NCBI GenBank assembly: GCA_015232865.1 | Contig: JADFYU010000008.1 | Coordinates: 1 to 64,000 of the forward strand | Length of the DNA: 64,000 bases | Source: Magnetococcales bacterium | GTDB taxonomy: Bacteria > Pseudomonadota > Magnetococcia > Magnetococcales > UBA8363 | Reading direction: 5' to 3' | Shown here: piece after piece, positions 36,001 to 44,272 of the stretch | Position numbering within the stretch: the stretch's first letter is position 1 | Layout of the letters: every line of letters begins with the position of its first letter | Program-made: the position numbers and the translations under genes | Notes under the pieces: generated by a model | Seen by the model: only the letters and a program-made list of their open reading frames with translations | Database searches by the model: none | Told to the model about the DNA's origin: nothing

Positions 36001-36976
36001 AAACGAGCTTATGAAGCTCTGGCAAAGCCATCTTTGCCAAATGGAGATCAGCACAGACGATGATTTTTTTGCTTTGGGTGGAGACTCTCTGGGCGCATTG
36101 GCCATAATGGCCGCCGTAGAAAACCGGTATGCCATCACCCTGCCCTTGAACACCCTGTTTCAACAACCCACCATCGCCGATCTGGGCCTGCTGATCGAAA
36201 GTCGATTGAACAAGACCGCTCCCCCGGTCTCGCCGGCCCGAACAAAAACAGGGCCGGCCTGTATCACCCTGACCCCCATTCGATCCGACATCAAGCAAAA
36301 CAGACCCTTTTTCTGTATTGCCTCCGCCTTGGGGGACCGCAAACGCCTGGGCCGGGTGGCCAGATCTTTGGGACAGCAGCAGCCATTTTTTCTTCTTCTG
36401 CCGCCGCAAAACTGGCCGGGCTCCTATGAGCCTCCGACCGTTACCGGATTGGCACAGGCCTATGCCGATCTCATTCGGCAGACTCAGACAGGAGAGGAGA
36501 TTCATATCGGCGGCTACTCCATCGGCGGCTCGGTCGCTCTGGCGGTGGGAAGAGTTCTGCATCAGCAGGGGTGGCAGGTTCATTCACCGATTCTGCTGGA
36601 CACCATCTATCCAATCCTGATCGGCCTCTATCTCAGAGTCTATCGTCTGGTCAGTACGATCATCGACAAAGGCGGCCTGTATCGTTTTCACTGGAGCAGA
36701 CGGTTCGGAGATTCTGGATTGATGCTGCACCTGATGGCCCTGAAAAATGAGCCGGAACAGAGTTTTCCCGGTTCGGTCATTCTGTTTCAGGGCACCCCCA
36801 TGTCCGGCTGGTCCTGGCGGTTGTTTGGTCGTCATAAACGCTATTTCTCAGCCGGACTTGAGAGCTGTTTCATCAACGGCGGTCACGCCGGCATGACCCG
36901 TGGCAGGTATCTGAACCGGTTGGTCGAAGAATTGCGGAGCATATTGGCCAAAAAGCAAAGCGGAGGGAGCGGCTGA
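33011..36976 (+). CDS. Single-module non-ribosomal peptide synthetase (C-A-T-TE)
   Basis: The 1321-residue enzyme has one complete module. A condensation domain carries HHVLIDG at 151-157, the HHxxxDG catalytic motif. An adenylation domain (about 470-980) has IHTSGTTGLPKGVM, FDPSAHEIF, NFYGPTEATI, YRTGDRG, GRLDRQIKLRGYRIEL and the catalytic Lys region LTENGKIDP. The carrier domain has DDFFALGGDSLGA with S1026 for phosphopantetheine. The thioesterase has GYSIGG with nucleophile S1170, Asp in LLDTIYP and a C-terminal INGGHAGM His. With C first, it could join a donor acyl or peptidyl group to one amino acid and release it. Amino acid specificity cannot be read confidently. No phosphopantetheinyl transferase or exporter is adjacent. 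The start lacks a clear ribosome site. Confidence 0.93.
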   Translation: MERSLLFSFQQGSGLPTRADRTYPLAANQRDLWLEQLSQAGSRHLIVGGYGYIHTVLDSGRLQQALVRLVQETDALRLIPASQGARVVQVYQSDILPKLEVKTFAKEEWEKARSWIIARFLSPFPLDGSPLYRFEIAQVETVGTLFSNKYHHVLIDGFSTSILLRRWADIYNALTENRPVQKKNPHTLSYLDYLESESNYRSGAAYIRDRNYWQGLLNRPLPTLFGGREVQPEPISTRSLTFLRPDYDRLAQWSQRYKGGTPYHLFLGLLGLLFLDGDQEEEMVIGIPVHHRSGRFRNTPGMLVDLNPLLLRWNPQQSFSDWIDEVIRQLRSSFRHKRFPVGEMAGLAGTTGENRRLFDIVLTHDKWDLSTHFQGVPSHSVRLFPGLATHALLVTILENHPNEAVQLCFDFNTGLFTEPEMQTLLRRAKHLLDQVMTHPDQPLQQLDRLPATERQQLLSVFNAPVSESDPPWQPVIRGFESQVRHNPDAIAIRWAGQTVTYGQLNQTVVTLADHLQTLGVGPEVAVGVYLSRSPTQIAALLAIFKAGGAYIPLDPEHPVERLRESTQNAAIPLIISCRDQAEQITEIGCPVLVLSLANNGLPDHLPQKKHRPIEPGPKPDGDSLAYVIHTSGTTGLPKGVMVGQRALAYRLEWLRGCFQPTDQDRFFQFFRLGFDPSAHEIFLPLTVGACLVLPPAGRQTPQALANLIIQEQVTVLSLVPTMAEAVLKASVNLHITSLRIVTSGGEALSVTLARQIKERWRCRLLNFYGPTEATILASCWEGDPTKEQQTIPLGRPIKQTQIHILDPQGNLLPTGKPGEIVIGGEGLARGYLNQTSMTNERFIADPFRSTPGARLYRTGDRGAWRSDGQLLFLGRLDRQIKLRGYRIELTEIEAVLLRHPSIKQAVVQFDQDTGSTQPDYLYAHLVGKPTHPPLKPEEIRQYLQNHLPDYMIPTAIDVIQQLPLTENGKIDPQRLSKLQRGNKEDHHQLVAPKTALENELMKLWQSHLCQMEISTDDDFFALGGDSLGALAIMAAVENRYAITLPLNTLFQQPTIADLGLLIESRLNKTAPPVSPARTKTGPACITLTPIRSDIKQNRPFFCIASALGDRKRLGRVARSLGQQQPFFLLLPPQNWPGSYEPPTVTGLAQAYADLIRQTQTGEEIHIGGYSIGGSVALAVGRVLHQQGWQVHSPILLDTIYPILIGLYLRVYRLVSTIIDKGGLYRFHWSRRFGDSGLMLHLMALKNEPEQSFPGSVILFQGTPMSGWSWRLFGRHKRYFSAGLESCFINGGHAGMTRGRYLNRLVEELRSILAKKQSGGSG

Positions 36977-37624
36977 TCAAATCTGTTTTTTTTTCTTTAA
37001 AATACGCATAAAAAACCAAGCGATACCGGCACCGGTCCCCACGACGGAGACAATAAAAAAGGCCAGTGCTGCGGGACTTTGAAAATCCATATCTCTGAAG
37101 AGAACATATTGAATGCCCAGGGCCGGAGTTGAAAACAGCACGGTGTAGAGCATGTACCGACCAAAGGAGATGTTGGTTAAACCGATGGCATAGCTGACCA
37201 GGTCGAAAAAGGCGAAGCCGAACAGGCGGGAGAACAGCAGCAGGGTAACCTCATCGGCCCGTTCCAGACGATCCACGGTCTGCATTCGCTCTGGCCCCAA
37301 CAGTCGTTGGACCAACGGTTTACCATATCGCCTGGCCAAAAAAAAGTTGATCATGGCGCTTAGAACACTGGAGACCATCAACATGAGGGTCGCCATATCG
37401 AAGCCGTATAGCTTCAGGGAGAGCAAAATACCCGGCGCACCCGGTAGTGGAGCCAATACCTGGGAAAGCAGTAAAAACAGGGTCAGAAAAACCGGACCGA
37501 AGGGACCGATGGCTGAAGTGACTTGATTGAGCAGAGCTTGATCGACCAACAAAACGACGAGAACAATGAGTGCAGCGAGAAGACCACCAACCCGTTTTGC
37601 CCTGCTGTTATCACGGTTTTTCAT
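36977..37624 (-). CDS. VTT/DedA-like (TVP38/TMEM64) membrane protein
   Basis: The 215-residue integral membrane protein has about five to six hydrophobic segments. Typical VTT-family landmarks are AIGPFGPVFLTLFLLLSQVLAPLPGAPGILLSLKLYGF and the amphipathic loop RRYGKPLVQRLLGPERM, followed by FSRLFGFAFFDLVSYAIGL. Relatives act in lipid or envelope homeostasis, some as scramblases. A basic KKKKQI tail ends the protein. It converges on the NRPS gene so tightly that the palindrome TGATCA (36974-36979) provides both stop codons. Confidence 0.85.
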   Translation of the reverse strand: MKNRDNSRAKRVGGLLAALIVLVVLLVDQALLNQVTSAIGPFGPVFLTLFLLLSQVLAPLPGAPGILLSLKLYGFDMATLMLMVSSVLSAMINFFLARRYGKPLVQRLLGPERMQTVDRLERADEVTLLLFSRLFGFAFFDLVSYAIGLTNISFGRYMLYTVLFSTPALGIQYVLFRDMDFQSPAALAFFIVSVVGTGAGIAWFFMRILKKKKQI

Positions 37625-37748
37625 CTATTTTCCGTTGGATCGTCCAATTCTGTAATGGAGCCGAATCTGGGATAATTCTACCCGGATTGCAGAGTATAGC
37701 ACTGGCGAAAACCAAAGATCCAGCCTCTACCGATGAGGAGTACAGACC

Positions 37749-39443
37749 ATGAACAACTCAACAGCCACCCCAACCATGCGGATTGTCATGATTCAACCGG
37801 CCAGCTATGATGAAGAGGGTTACGTCATTCAATTCTGGCGGGTGTTCAACACCAACTACACCCTTTCTGCCATTCACGGCATGTTGCTGGGCGCAGCCCA
37901 AACGATCTGCCCGAAGGAAACGGGCCGGTTGGAGATCCGACCGATCGATGAAAGCTGCGAAATCATCGACCGGCCAGCCTTGATCCAGTGGATGAAAGGG
38001 GCCGACCGCTGCCTGGTCATGCTGGTTGGGGTTCTGTCCGCCCACTATCCCCGTTCCGTCGATCTGGCGCGGGAGTTTTCCGCCGCTCACATTCGGGTCA
38101 TCATCGGTGGTTTTCATGTCAGCGCCTGTCTGAGCACCACCCCGGACTGGAGCCCGTGCCTGGAGGCTGCCCGCACGGTTGGAGCCTCACTGTTTGCCGG
38201 TGAAATGGAGGGGATGGAAGAGGATCTGCTCCGGGATGCCTGGCTGGGGGAGTTAAAACCGTTCTATAGCCAACTCGAACAGTTACCCAACCTGCGTGGC
38301 GCACCCCCCCCCTACTTGGAAAAAAGACTGATTGACCGAATGGCGACTCCCGTTGCCGGTATCGAGTTGGGTCGCGGCTGCCCTTATAAATGCAGTTTTT
38401 GCTGTATCATCAATGTGTTTGGCAACAAATACCGTTCCCGGTCAGCCGAAGAACTTCAAGACCATCTACGCCATTGCTGCCAATCCGGTGTCGTTCGTTT
38501 TACCCTGGTCGATGACAACCTATCCCGCAACCCGCAGTGGCGGATTTTGTTTGAGATCATGGGCAAACTACGAGAGGAAGAGGGGTTGAAACTGGATTTT
38601 TTCATGCAGATCGATGCCCGTGCCCATTTGCTCAACGGATTTGTCGAGGGGGCCAAACGAGCCGGTTGTTCGCGGGTGTTCATCGGAATCGAGTCGGTAC
38701 GAGATGTCAATCTGGTCGATGCCAACAAACGGACCAGCCCGATTTCCGAGTTGAAAAAAATGGCCCTGACCTGGAAAAAAGTCGGGATCATGGTCTATGG
38801 TGGCTATATCATTGGCATGCCGCAAGATACCCCGGAGCGAGTTGAAGAAGATATTCGAACCTTGCAGGATGAAATCGCCGTTGACGCCCTGCACTTTTCC
38901 ATGCTGACCCCCCTGCCCGGTTCAAAAGACCATCAGCGATTATTGGAAAACGGGGCCTTTCTCCACCCGGATTTCAACTGCTACGACGGCATTCACGCCC
39001 TGACCCCCCATCCATCCATGTCAAAAGAGGTCTGGGAACAGCTCTACATTAAGAGTTGGAAATGGCTTTTTTCAAGCCGATACATCCGACGGGTGTTTCA
39101 GCGGGCTATTTTGTTCAAGCTTCCGGTCAACGAAATTTTTGGCCTTCAGTTGCTCTTTAGCGGCTCGATTCCCCTGGAGGGGATCTCCCCTCTTGAGGGG
39201 GGAATATGGCGGCATAAAGTGCGAACCGATCGTCGTCCAAGCCATTCCATAGAAACAATCTGGCGTTTTTACCCCAAACGCCTGCGGGAAATCATTACGG
39301 TTCAGATCGGGGGTTGGGTTTGGCGATTTATCCGGCTCAAGCTGTTGCTGTTATGGGCCAGAACAGAGCTATGGCTGGGTTTGACCGGTATGGATCGGGC
39401 GATCATTCTGGACCCAAAAGAGCAAAAGAGCGATTTATCCTAG
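37749..39443 (+). CDS. B12-binding-domain radical SAM protein
   Basis: The 564-residue protein has an N-terminal region like a cobalamin-binding Rossmann domain (MRIVMIQPASYDEEG, LVMLVGVLSAHYPRSVDLAREFSAAHIRVIIGGFH). The radical SAM core has CPYKCSFCC as the CxxxCxxC [4Fe-4S] motif, then FTLVDDNLSRN, RVFIGIESV and GYIIGMPQDTPE. A 150-residue C-terminal extension ends in a hydrophobic stretch. BchE/HpnP/P-methylase-type enzymes share this plan and catalyse methylations or cyclisations; the substrate here is unknown. The gene lies 124 bases from the start of the divergent VTT gene. Its stop codon falls in a CTAG shared with the convergent patatin gene. Confidence 0.88.
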   Translation: MNNSTATPTMRIVMIQPASYDEEGYVIQFWRVFNTNYTLSAIHGMLLGAAQTICPKETGRLEIRPIDESCEIIDRPALIQWMKGADRCLVMLVGVLSAHYPRSVDLAREFSAAHIRVIIGGFHVSACLSTTPDWSPCLEAARTVGASLFAGEMEGMEEDLLRDAWLGELKPFYSQLEQLPNLRGAPPPYLEKRLIDRMATPVAGIELGRGCPYKCSFCCIINVFGNKYRSRSAEELQDHLRHCCQSGVVRFTLVDDNLSRNPQWRILFEIMGKLREEEGLKLDFFMQIDARAHLLNGFVEGAKRAGCSRVFIGIESVRDVNLVDANKRTSPISELKKMALTWKKVGIMVYGGYIIGMPQDTPERVEEDIRTLQDEIAVDALHFSMLTPLPGSKDHQRLLENGAFLHPDFNCYDGIHALTPHPSMSKEVWEQLYIKSWKWLFSSRYIRRVFQRAILFKLPVNEIFGLQLLFSGSIPLEGISPLEGGIWRHKVRTDRRPSHSIETIWRFYPKRLREIITVQIGGWVWRFIRLKLLLLWARTELWLGLTGMDRAIILDPKEQKSDLS

Positions 39444-39455
39444 ATTCGGCAGTTG
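39439..39455. repeat. Terminal half of the dispersed palindrome at convergent stops
   Basis: CCTAGATTCGGCAGTTG differs by one base from the left end of the full element at 57431. It supplies the stop codon of the radical SAM gene and, on the other strand, the last codons and stop of the patatin gene. The rest of the element is absent. Confidence 0.65.
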
Positions 39456-41638
39456 GCGGTCCACCAGGCCGGAAGCTGTTCCATCCCGTATTGATAGCCG
39501 CATTCAACAATGGCGGCACCTTGGCGAAAACCGAACATCGGATAGCCGGAGACCGGCGGTTGCAGGTAGAGATCGGCCATTTGTCGGGCGTTGGGCTGTT
39601 GGGCTACGGCTCCGATGATGCTGGTGCGGGTAATGATATCGACGATGCCGGGGGTGTGTCCCCCCCCTTTATTGCGGCCAAAACGCTCTTTCAATACCTG
39701 CCAACCGGTCAGTTGCGTCACATCCTTGCTGACGTTCAACCGGTCTCTGATATTGACATCAATGGCAACGATAAGGGCGTGGCTGAAATCTCTGCGCATG
39801 ACATCCACCGGCACATTGTCCAACACGGCGGCATCCACCAACAGATCGCCGTCATCCGGTATCGGTGGCAGCAATCCGGCCGGGGAGTTGCTGGCCAAAA
39901 CCGCTTTCCATAACAGACCGTTCATGTGGGTCTTGAGGTTGGCCTGGCTGAGATTGCAGGAGACGCTGAAATAGGGATTCCACATATCTTCGATACAGAT
40001 CTGACCGAAAAACTTCCGCGCCCTGGTCGCCATGGGTACACCGGAAATCAGGGAGAGGATTGGAATACCCGGCCTCTGTCCGCTTGTGGCAAATTGAACG
40101 ATGTTTTCCAGAATACTCTCACTGTCGAATCCCAACAAATAGGCGGCACCGATCAAAGCGCCGATGCTATTGCCTCCGACAATATCGATGGGAATGGACA
40201 ACTCTTTCATGGCCTTGAGAATTCCGATGTGGGCCAAACCACGTGCCCCTCCACCGCCAAGCACCACCCCCACCGCACGTCCAGTCAAAAACCGGGCCAG
40301 CCGTTGAAAATCGACCGCGTTCCCGACTCGAAGATGATGATGCTGTTTGATGGAACGGTTTTGCAACCAAAGTAAGGTGTTCTCAGGACGAGCAAGGTTT
40401 GGGCTGTGAACCAGTACCAGGCTTTTATGCAGCAGATCAAACCAAGGCTCTTTTGCCAGTTGCTTCTCCAGATTGGTCAGGGCAAAAGCCTGGTCCGCAG
40501 AATGGGTGATGAACAACAGATGGTCGGCCTGACGGATACACTGACGGGTCCAGGAGGTGTATTCAGGCTCACCTTGCAGAATCAGAAAATCATAATGGTG
40601 CTCCAACTCGGCCAAAAGCTCCATGAATGCGGTATCAATCTCATCCCGATGAAGCAGACGATCCGACTGCCGTTCATTGTGAAGGCATTTGACCGTACCA
40701 AACCGTCCCAACGCATCCGCCAACCCTTGAGCCATGGTTTCGACCGATTGATCGGATTGCAGAGGAACCAGGGTAATGACGTTGCTAAAATCGATTTTTG
40801 CCTGTTTTGGTTTAGAAAAATGGTTGAAAATAACCTGCGAAAAAGCCTGGTTGACCGAGATTGGATGGCGCACCAACAGGGTTGAAAAAGCGGTTCGATC
40901 CAGAAGGGCGACGGTGGAATCCCGAACCGCCGTCACATCCACTTGTCGGGGAATACCCAGAATAAGCCCCATTTCTCCAAGACTGCTGCCGGGCCCGTGA
41001 TCGCTGAGCAGATGACGGGTTCCATTTCCGTCAACCCAGGATGCACGCAATCGACCACTGACCACTATCAGCAAGGAATCTCCCGTATCACCTTGCTGAA
41101 GAATGAGGCTGCCTCCGGTATAATTGCGCAGGGTGATGAGGGTGATCAGATCCTGAATGACTGCCGGTTCCAGAGGAAAATTGGAGCTTTGCTGACTCAG
41201 CACCCCATGCATCCGTTTTTGTTCCCCGACAAGGGTTTGGAATGCCGGGATTGTTGCCAGGGATTTTTCATGTTCCCGCGCCAGAATGCGAACCGTATCC
41301 TGACTGAGAAAAAGCAAACGGCAACCACCGCTGCAACGAATGGTCCGGGGCCAGACATGGTTCTGTTTGGCGGAGGGTGTGCCAATGATGGCAGCCGGCT
41401 CCCGCAGCAACGGATGGGATGTTCCATCATCTGCCAACTCTTCCAGATCACCATTCAGATAGATATAAAGCCCTTGTTGCGCCTGGCCTGCCAAACAGAG
41501 ATGGTCACCGGCCTGCCCCGACCACGGTTCGGCATTGGCCAATATTAATTTGAGAAGGGGAGCCTCTTGATTCTGAAAGGTGGTCGATTCAAGGAGAATC
41601 GGCAACAACTGGTCTGCTTGTGTTTCCATGGTGTTCAT
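39440..41638 (-). CDS. cNMP-binding patatin-like phospholipase (NTE-like)
   Basis: The 732-residue protein begins with two cyclic-nucleotide-binding-like domains (AGDHLCLAGQAQQGLYIYLNGDLEEL; GGSLILQQGDTGDSLLIVVSGRLR, with SLGEMGLILGIPRQVDVTA). A P-loop-less ATPase-like middle region follows (VETMAQGLADALGRFGTVKCLHNE). The C-terminal patatin domain has the oxyanion loop GGGGARGLAHIG, nucleophile Ser in GGNSIGAL and catalytic Asp in LLVDAAVLDNVP. This is the plan of neuropathy-target-esterase-like lysophospholipases. The usual DGG triad motif is DAA here. Start: ATG at 41638, nine bases after GGAG; another ATG lies at 41671. The last residues (ANCRI) are encoded by a repeat half copy. Confidence 0.9.
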   Translation of the reverse strand: MNTMETQADQLLPILLESTTFQNQEAPLLKLILANAEPWSGQAGDHLCLAGQAQQGLYIYLNGDLEELADDGTSHPLLREPAAIIGTPSAKQNHVWPRTIRCSGGCRLLFLSQDTVRILAREHEKSLATIPAFQTLVGEQKRMHGVLSQQSSNFPLEPAVIQDLITLITLRNYTGGSLILQQGDTGDSLLIVVSGRLRASWVDGNGTRHLLSDHGPGSSLGEMGLILGIPRQVDVTAVRDSTVALLDRTAFSTLLVRHPISVNQAFSQVIFNHFSKPKQAKIDFSNVITLVPLQSDQSVETMAQGLADALGRFGTVKCLHNERQSDRLLHRDEIDTAFMELLAELEHHYDFLILQGEPEYTSWTRQCIRQADHLLFITHSADQAFALTNLEKQLAKEPWFDLLHKSLVLVHSPNLARPENTLLWLQNRSIKQHHHLRVGNAVDFQRLARFLTGRAVGVVLGGGGARGLAHIGILKAMKELSIPIDIVGGNSIGALIGAAYLLGFDSESILENIVQFATSGQRPGIPILSLISGVPMATRARKFFGQICIEDMWNPYFSVSCNLSQANLKTHMNGLLWKAVLASNSPAGLLPPIPDDGDLLVDAAVLDNVPVDVMRRDFSHALIVAIDVNIRDRLNVSKDVTQLTGWQVLKERFGRNKGGGHTPGIVDIITRTSIIGAVAQQPNARQMADLYLQPPVSGYPMFGFRQGAAIVECGYQYGMEQLPAWWTANCRI

Positions 41639-41875
41639 ACGTTTCAACTCCAGAAAGAGACTGTATTCCATCTGAAGTCACACGATTCAGGTCTATACAA
41701 TAAACAGCCCCAACCCATTCCAGATCAATCAGGCAACGGGCAGATCTTTTCCATGTTGATCATTTCATTAGCCCTCCAACTGCTATAGTGTGTCCGCAAG
41801 TGCGTCGGCATGCAATTTATTTTAGTTTCTCCGTTATCAATCCCAGGCCACAACCGTTCTGAGAAGGAAATATCC

Positions 41876-42775
41876 ATGAAGGAAGATCAAGCGAGTTCCA
41901 CCGCCTTTACCGTACTTCAAGGACTGTTATACACCGCCCGCTATAAAAAGGAGCTTGACCTGGTTTCCGATGAAACCGTCGAAGTCTGTCAGAAAATCCT
42001 CCAAGACTCCGACGAGGGACGACGGCGCTTATCTCAATTGGACAACCCCCTGTTTCGGATCGCTTTGCCCACAATCGAACGACTGGTCATGCCGGGGATC
42101 TCTCTCCACTATGCCCTGCGCAAACGTTACATCGAACAGAAGGTGGTCCGGGCCATTCAGGATGGAACGACACAGATCGTCAGCCTGGGGGCCGGTTTTG
42201 ATACGCTGCTCTGGAGATTGCATCAAAAACATCCGACCATTCACCTGATTGAAATCGACCACCCTTCTACCAGCATCGTCAAACAGGCGGCCCTATCGGT
42301 TGAAAAAAAGTCTGCCTCTACCCTGAATTTTCTACCGGTGGACCTCTCTTGCCATAGTCTACGGGAGGTTTTACAAGAATTTGACGGATTTGATCCTCAG
42401 CGCAAAACTCTATTCATCTGCGAAGGGGTGTTGATGTATCTGGATGAACAGGCGGTGGTAACGGTGCTGAAGACGTTGCAACGGTTAACCCGCCATCCGA
42501 TCCAGTTTATCTTTTCCGCCGTAGCCCCCATGAACTCCACCTATAACAATACCGGTCCTTTGCTCAAGTTTTATCTGATGTTCAAGGGAGAACCCCTGAA
42601 CTGGACCATCGAGCGGGAGGCATTATCAGGATTTCTCACCCCGTTGGATTATCGCATTCAAGAGCTTGCTGATGCCGATTTTCTCAGTCACCATCTGCTC
42701 AAACCGACCTTCTTCCCCCCCCTGCACCGAGGGGAATTTCTGGCATCGGTCGAAGCGGACCCCATAGCCGGATAG
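41876..42775 (+). CDS. LCMT/PPM1-family SAM-dependent methyltransferase
   Basis: The 299-residue enzyme has the leucine-carboxyl-methyltransferase-like core: RKRYIEQKVVRAI, the SAM loop QIVSLGAGFDTLLWRL, acidic HLIEIDHPST and the LFICEGVLMYLDEQAV motif. In bacteria this family methylates small metabolites or polyketide-type products; the substrate is unknown. Start: ATG at 41876 after GAAGGAAA; the frame opens earlier at 41810. Proximity to the NRPS and radical SAM genes makes a shared pathway possible but unproven. Confidence 0.85.
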   Translation: MKEDQASSTAFTVLQGLLYTARYKKELDLVSDETVEVCQKILQDSDEGRRRLSQLDNPLFRIALPTIERLVMPGISLHYALRKRYIEQKVVRAIQDGTTQIVSLGAGFDTLLWRLHQKHPTIHLIEIDHPSTSIVKQAALSVEKKSASTLNFLPVDLSCHSLREVLQEFDGFDPQRKTLFICEGVLMYLDEQAVVTVLKTLQRLTRHPIQFIFSAVAPMNSTYNNTGPLLKFYLMFKGEPLNWTIEREALSGFLTPLDYRIQELADADFLSHHLLKPTFFPPLHRGEFLASVEADPIAG

Positions 42776-42938
42776 ACCCTTTCTCATGGCGTTACCTTGG
42801 GCCGGGAACGGGCAGGGATGGAGGAAAAAAGATTACGAAGTGAATATGAACATCTTTCGATACGGCCCTGGCTGAGCCGGATCGCTGAAGTCGTGCCGGG
42901 CGCAGTGGACCAAAACAGACAGACTCAGGCAGAGGATT

Positions 42939-43256
42939 TTAATGAACGGTATTCTTGGGCTGGTAGAGTCCATTTGAGAATAAAACAAAATATTTGTGCA
43001 GGTTGGGATTTTCGATCGGTTCTGAGGTGGAGTCGATTTGCAGGTTCCGCTCGGCCACATAACTTTCACTCTGGCTACCGTGTACCAGGATTTGATACCA
43101 CGGCTGCTCTTTTGGTGGACGGGTTCGGGCCATCAGGTCATACCATACCGGATCTTTTTGATAGGATGGATCGACATCGACCACCACACCCCGATAGCGA
43201 AACAGGTTATGGTAGACAACCTGGCCGACAAAAAACTTTGAAGATGGAATAGACAT
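42939..43256 (-). CDS. hspQ: HspQ/YccV-type hemimethylated-DNA-binding / heat shock protein
   Basis: The 105-residue protein matches HspQ: KFFVGQVVYHNLFRYRGVVVDVDPSYQKDPVWYDLM, then QPWYQILVHGSQSESYVAERNLQ. HspQ binds hemimethylated DNA in vitro and serves as a specificity enhancer of Lon protease. The minus-strand call is chosen over an overlapping plus-strand frame because the whole product fits the family. It lies 41 bases downstream of the CopD-like gene on the same strand. Confidence 0.88.
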   Translation of the reverse strand: MSIPSSKFFVGQVVYHNLFRYRGVVVDVDPSYQKDPVWYDLMARTRPPKEQPWYQILVHGSQSESYVAERNLQIDSTSEPIENPNLHKYFVLFSNGLYQPKNTVH

Positions 43257-43297
43257 GATTCACCAAATCAAATATCCAGGAACAACTCCCACTCAGG

Positions 43298-43753
43298 TCA
43301 GACAAAATACCGGCCAGCAACCGCAACAATACTGGTGACAATACCCAAAAAAAGATTGATACCGACAATCCGACGAATTTTCAGCATAAACATTCCGGCC
43401 TCGGGAAACAGTTCCTCCTTGACACGAATTTTAAACTGTTTATAGGGGCCAAAAAAGATATAAAAAAAGAGTCCGATCATCAGCAGACCGATGCCCTGCA
43501 TCAGGTGTATATGAAAGCCCAGTCCGGCCATGCCGCCATAGTATCGAAAAACCAACAGATATCCGCTTAGCGGCAGAACAAGAACGGCAACCCAGACCAA
43601 CTTCATGAAGCGGCCCAGCACCTGAAACCACAGGTTGATCCGCTCTGGCAATGAAAGAAATTCTGCGGAGGGCCTGAGCACGAAATGAGCAAAAAACATT
43701 CCGCCGACCCACACCAAAACAGCAAGCAGATGGATGGTCAATAAATATGACAC
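43298..43753 (-). CDS. Small CopD-like integral membrane protein
   Basis: The 151-residue protein has four transmembrane helices: LLTIHLLAVLVWVGGMFFAHF, LVWVAVLVLPLSGYLLVF, HIHLMQGIGLLMIGLFFYIF and a C-terminal NLFLGIVTSIVAVAGRYF. The His in the first and third helices and the WVGGMFF segment resemble CopD/DUF2269-type proteins that may bind heme or copper. Start is GTG at 43753 behind a G-rich site. It probably shares a transcript with hspQ. Confidence 0.75.
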   Translation of the reverse strand: MSYLLTIHLLAVLVWVGGMFFAHFVLRPSAEFLSLPERINLWFQVLGRFMKLVWVAVLVLPLSGYLLVFRYYGGMAGLGFHIHLMQGIGLLMIGLFFYIFFGPYKQFKIRVKEELFPEAGMFMLKIRRIVGINLFLGIVTSIVAVAGRYFV

Positions 43754-44009
43754 GGTACCCCCATTATTTTTCCGTATCCAGCAGTTGGGCGTGCATCACG
43801 GTGCAACAGAGCGGATTTCTGATAAATCTGAAAAAATCGAGGGCCGCCAGTTGGTGATCCGATTACTTTCTGATTGGCCAGAAAAATCACCAGGTCGTGC
43901 CGGTGATGTGCAAACAACCGTCAAATCTAGGTTTAGTCAAACGACTCGGACAACATAACACTCTCTTGGCTATTATTCCAGTTCATTAGCCCCGCTTCTT
44001 GAGGAATCT

Positions 44010-44061
44010 GATGAGAAAAAAAGGCCGGAACAGGTGTTGTTCCGGCCTTTTTTTTCTCATC
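44010..44061. terminator. Strong bidirectional intrinsic terminator
   Basis: GATGAG plus an A-run and GGCCGGAACA form a long, almost perfect stem with TGTTCCGGCC, a T-run and CTCATC. It has an A-run on one side and a T-run on the other, so it can act from either strand. No plus-strand gene reads into it from close by. Confidence 0.8.
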
Positions 44062-44076
44062 CTAGATTCGGCAGTA
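44062..44076. repeat. Terminal fragment of the dispersed palindrome
   Basis: CCTAGATTCGGCAGT, immediately next to the terminator, equals the first 15 bases of the half copy at 39439. The match then breaks off. Confidence 0.5.
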
Positions 44077-44226
44077 ACTTGACAATCTAGTGCTCTTGCT
44101 CTCGTTAATTGACAGGTTAAAATCTGCACGACCATAAGTTAAAACGGGTTGGTTTTTTCGGGGCTTTGCCCCCGCACCCCACTGAGGCTGAGAACCGCCC
44201 CAGACCCCTCCCTTTTTTCTTAATTG

Positions 44227-44243
44227 TTTTTTTGGCCTTCGGC
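44227..44243 (-). terminator. Probable intrinsic terminator of htpG
   Basis: On the minus strand, GGCC-GAA-GGCC followed by seven T-equivalents (A-run in the transcribed-strand reading) lies 30 bases past the htpG stop. A second hairpin, AGTGCT/AGCACT, precedes it. The stem is short. Confidence 0.45.
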
Positions 44244-44272
44244 CTGCCCATCAATTGATGAGTGCTGAAGCA

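Larger units (their letters stand above)
43754..44272. other. Intergenic region with terminators and a repeat half copy
   Basis: No gene is visible in these 520 bases between the start of the CopD-like gene and the end of htpG. Terminators at 44010 and 44227 and the repeat terminus at 44062 are listed separately. A G/C-rich stretch at 44157-44212 (GGGGCTTTGCCCCCGCACCCC) resembles low-complexity intergenic repeats of related genomes. Confidence 0.45.

Noticed and set aside
42797..43252. 151-codon plus-strand frame over hspQ
   Set aside because: The minus strand encodes a complete HspQ, so this is its shadow.
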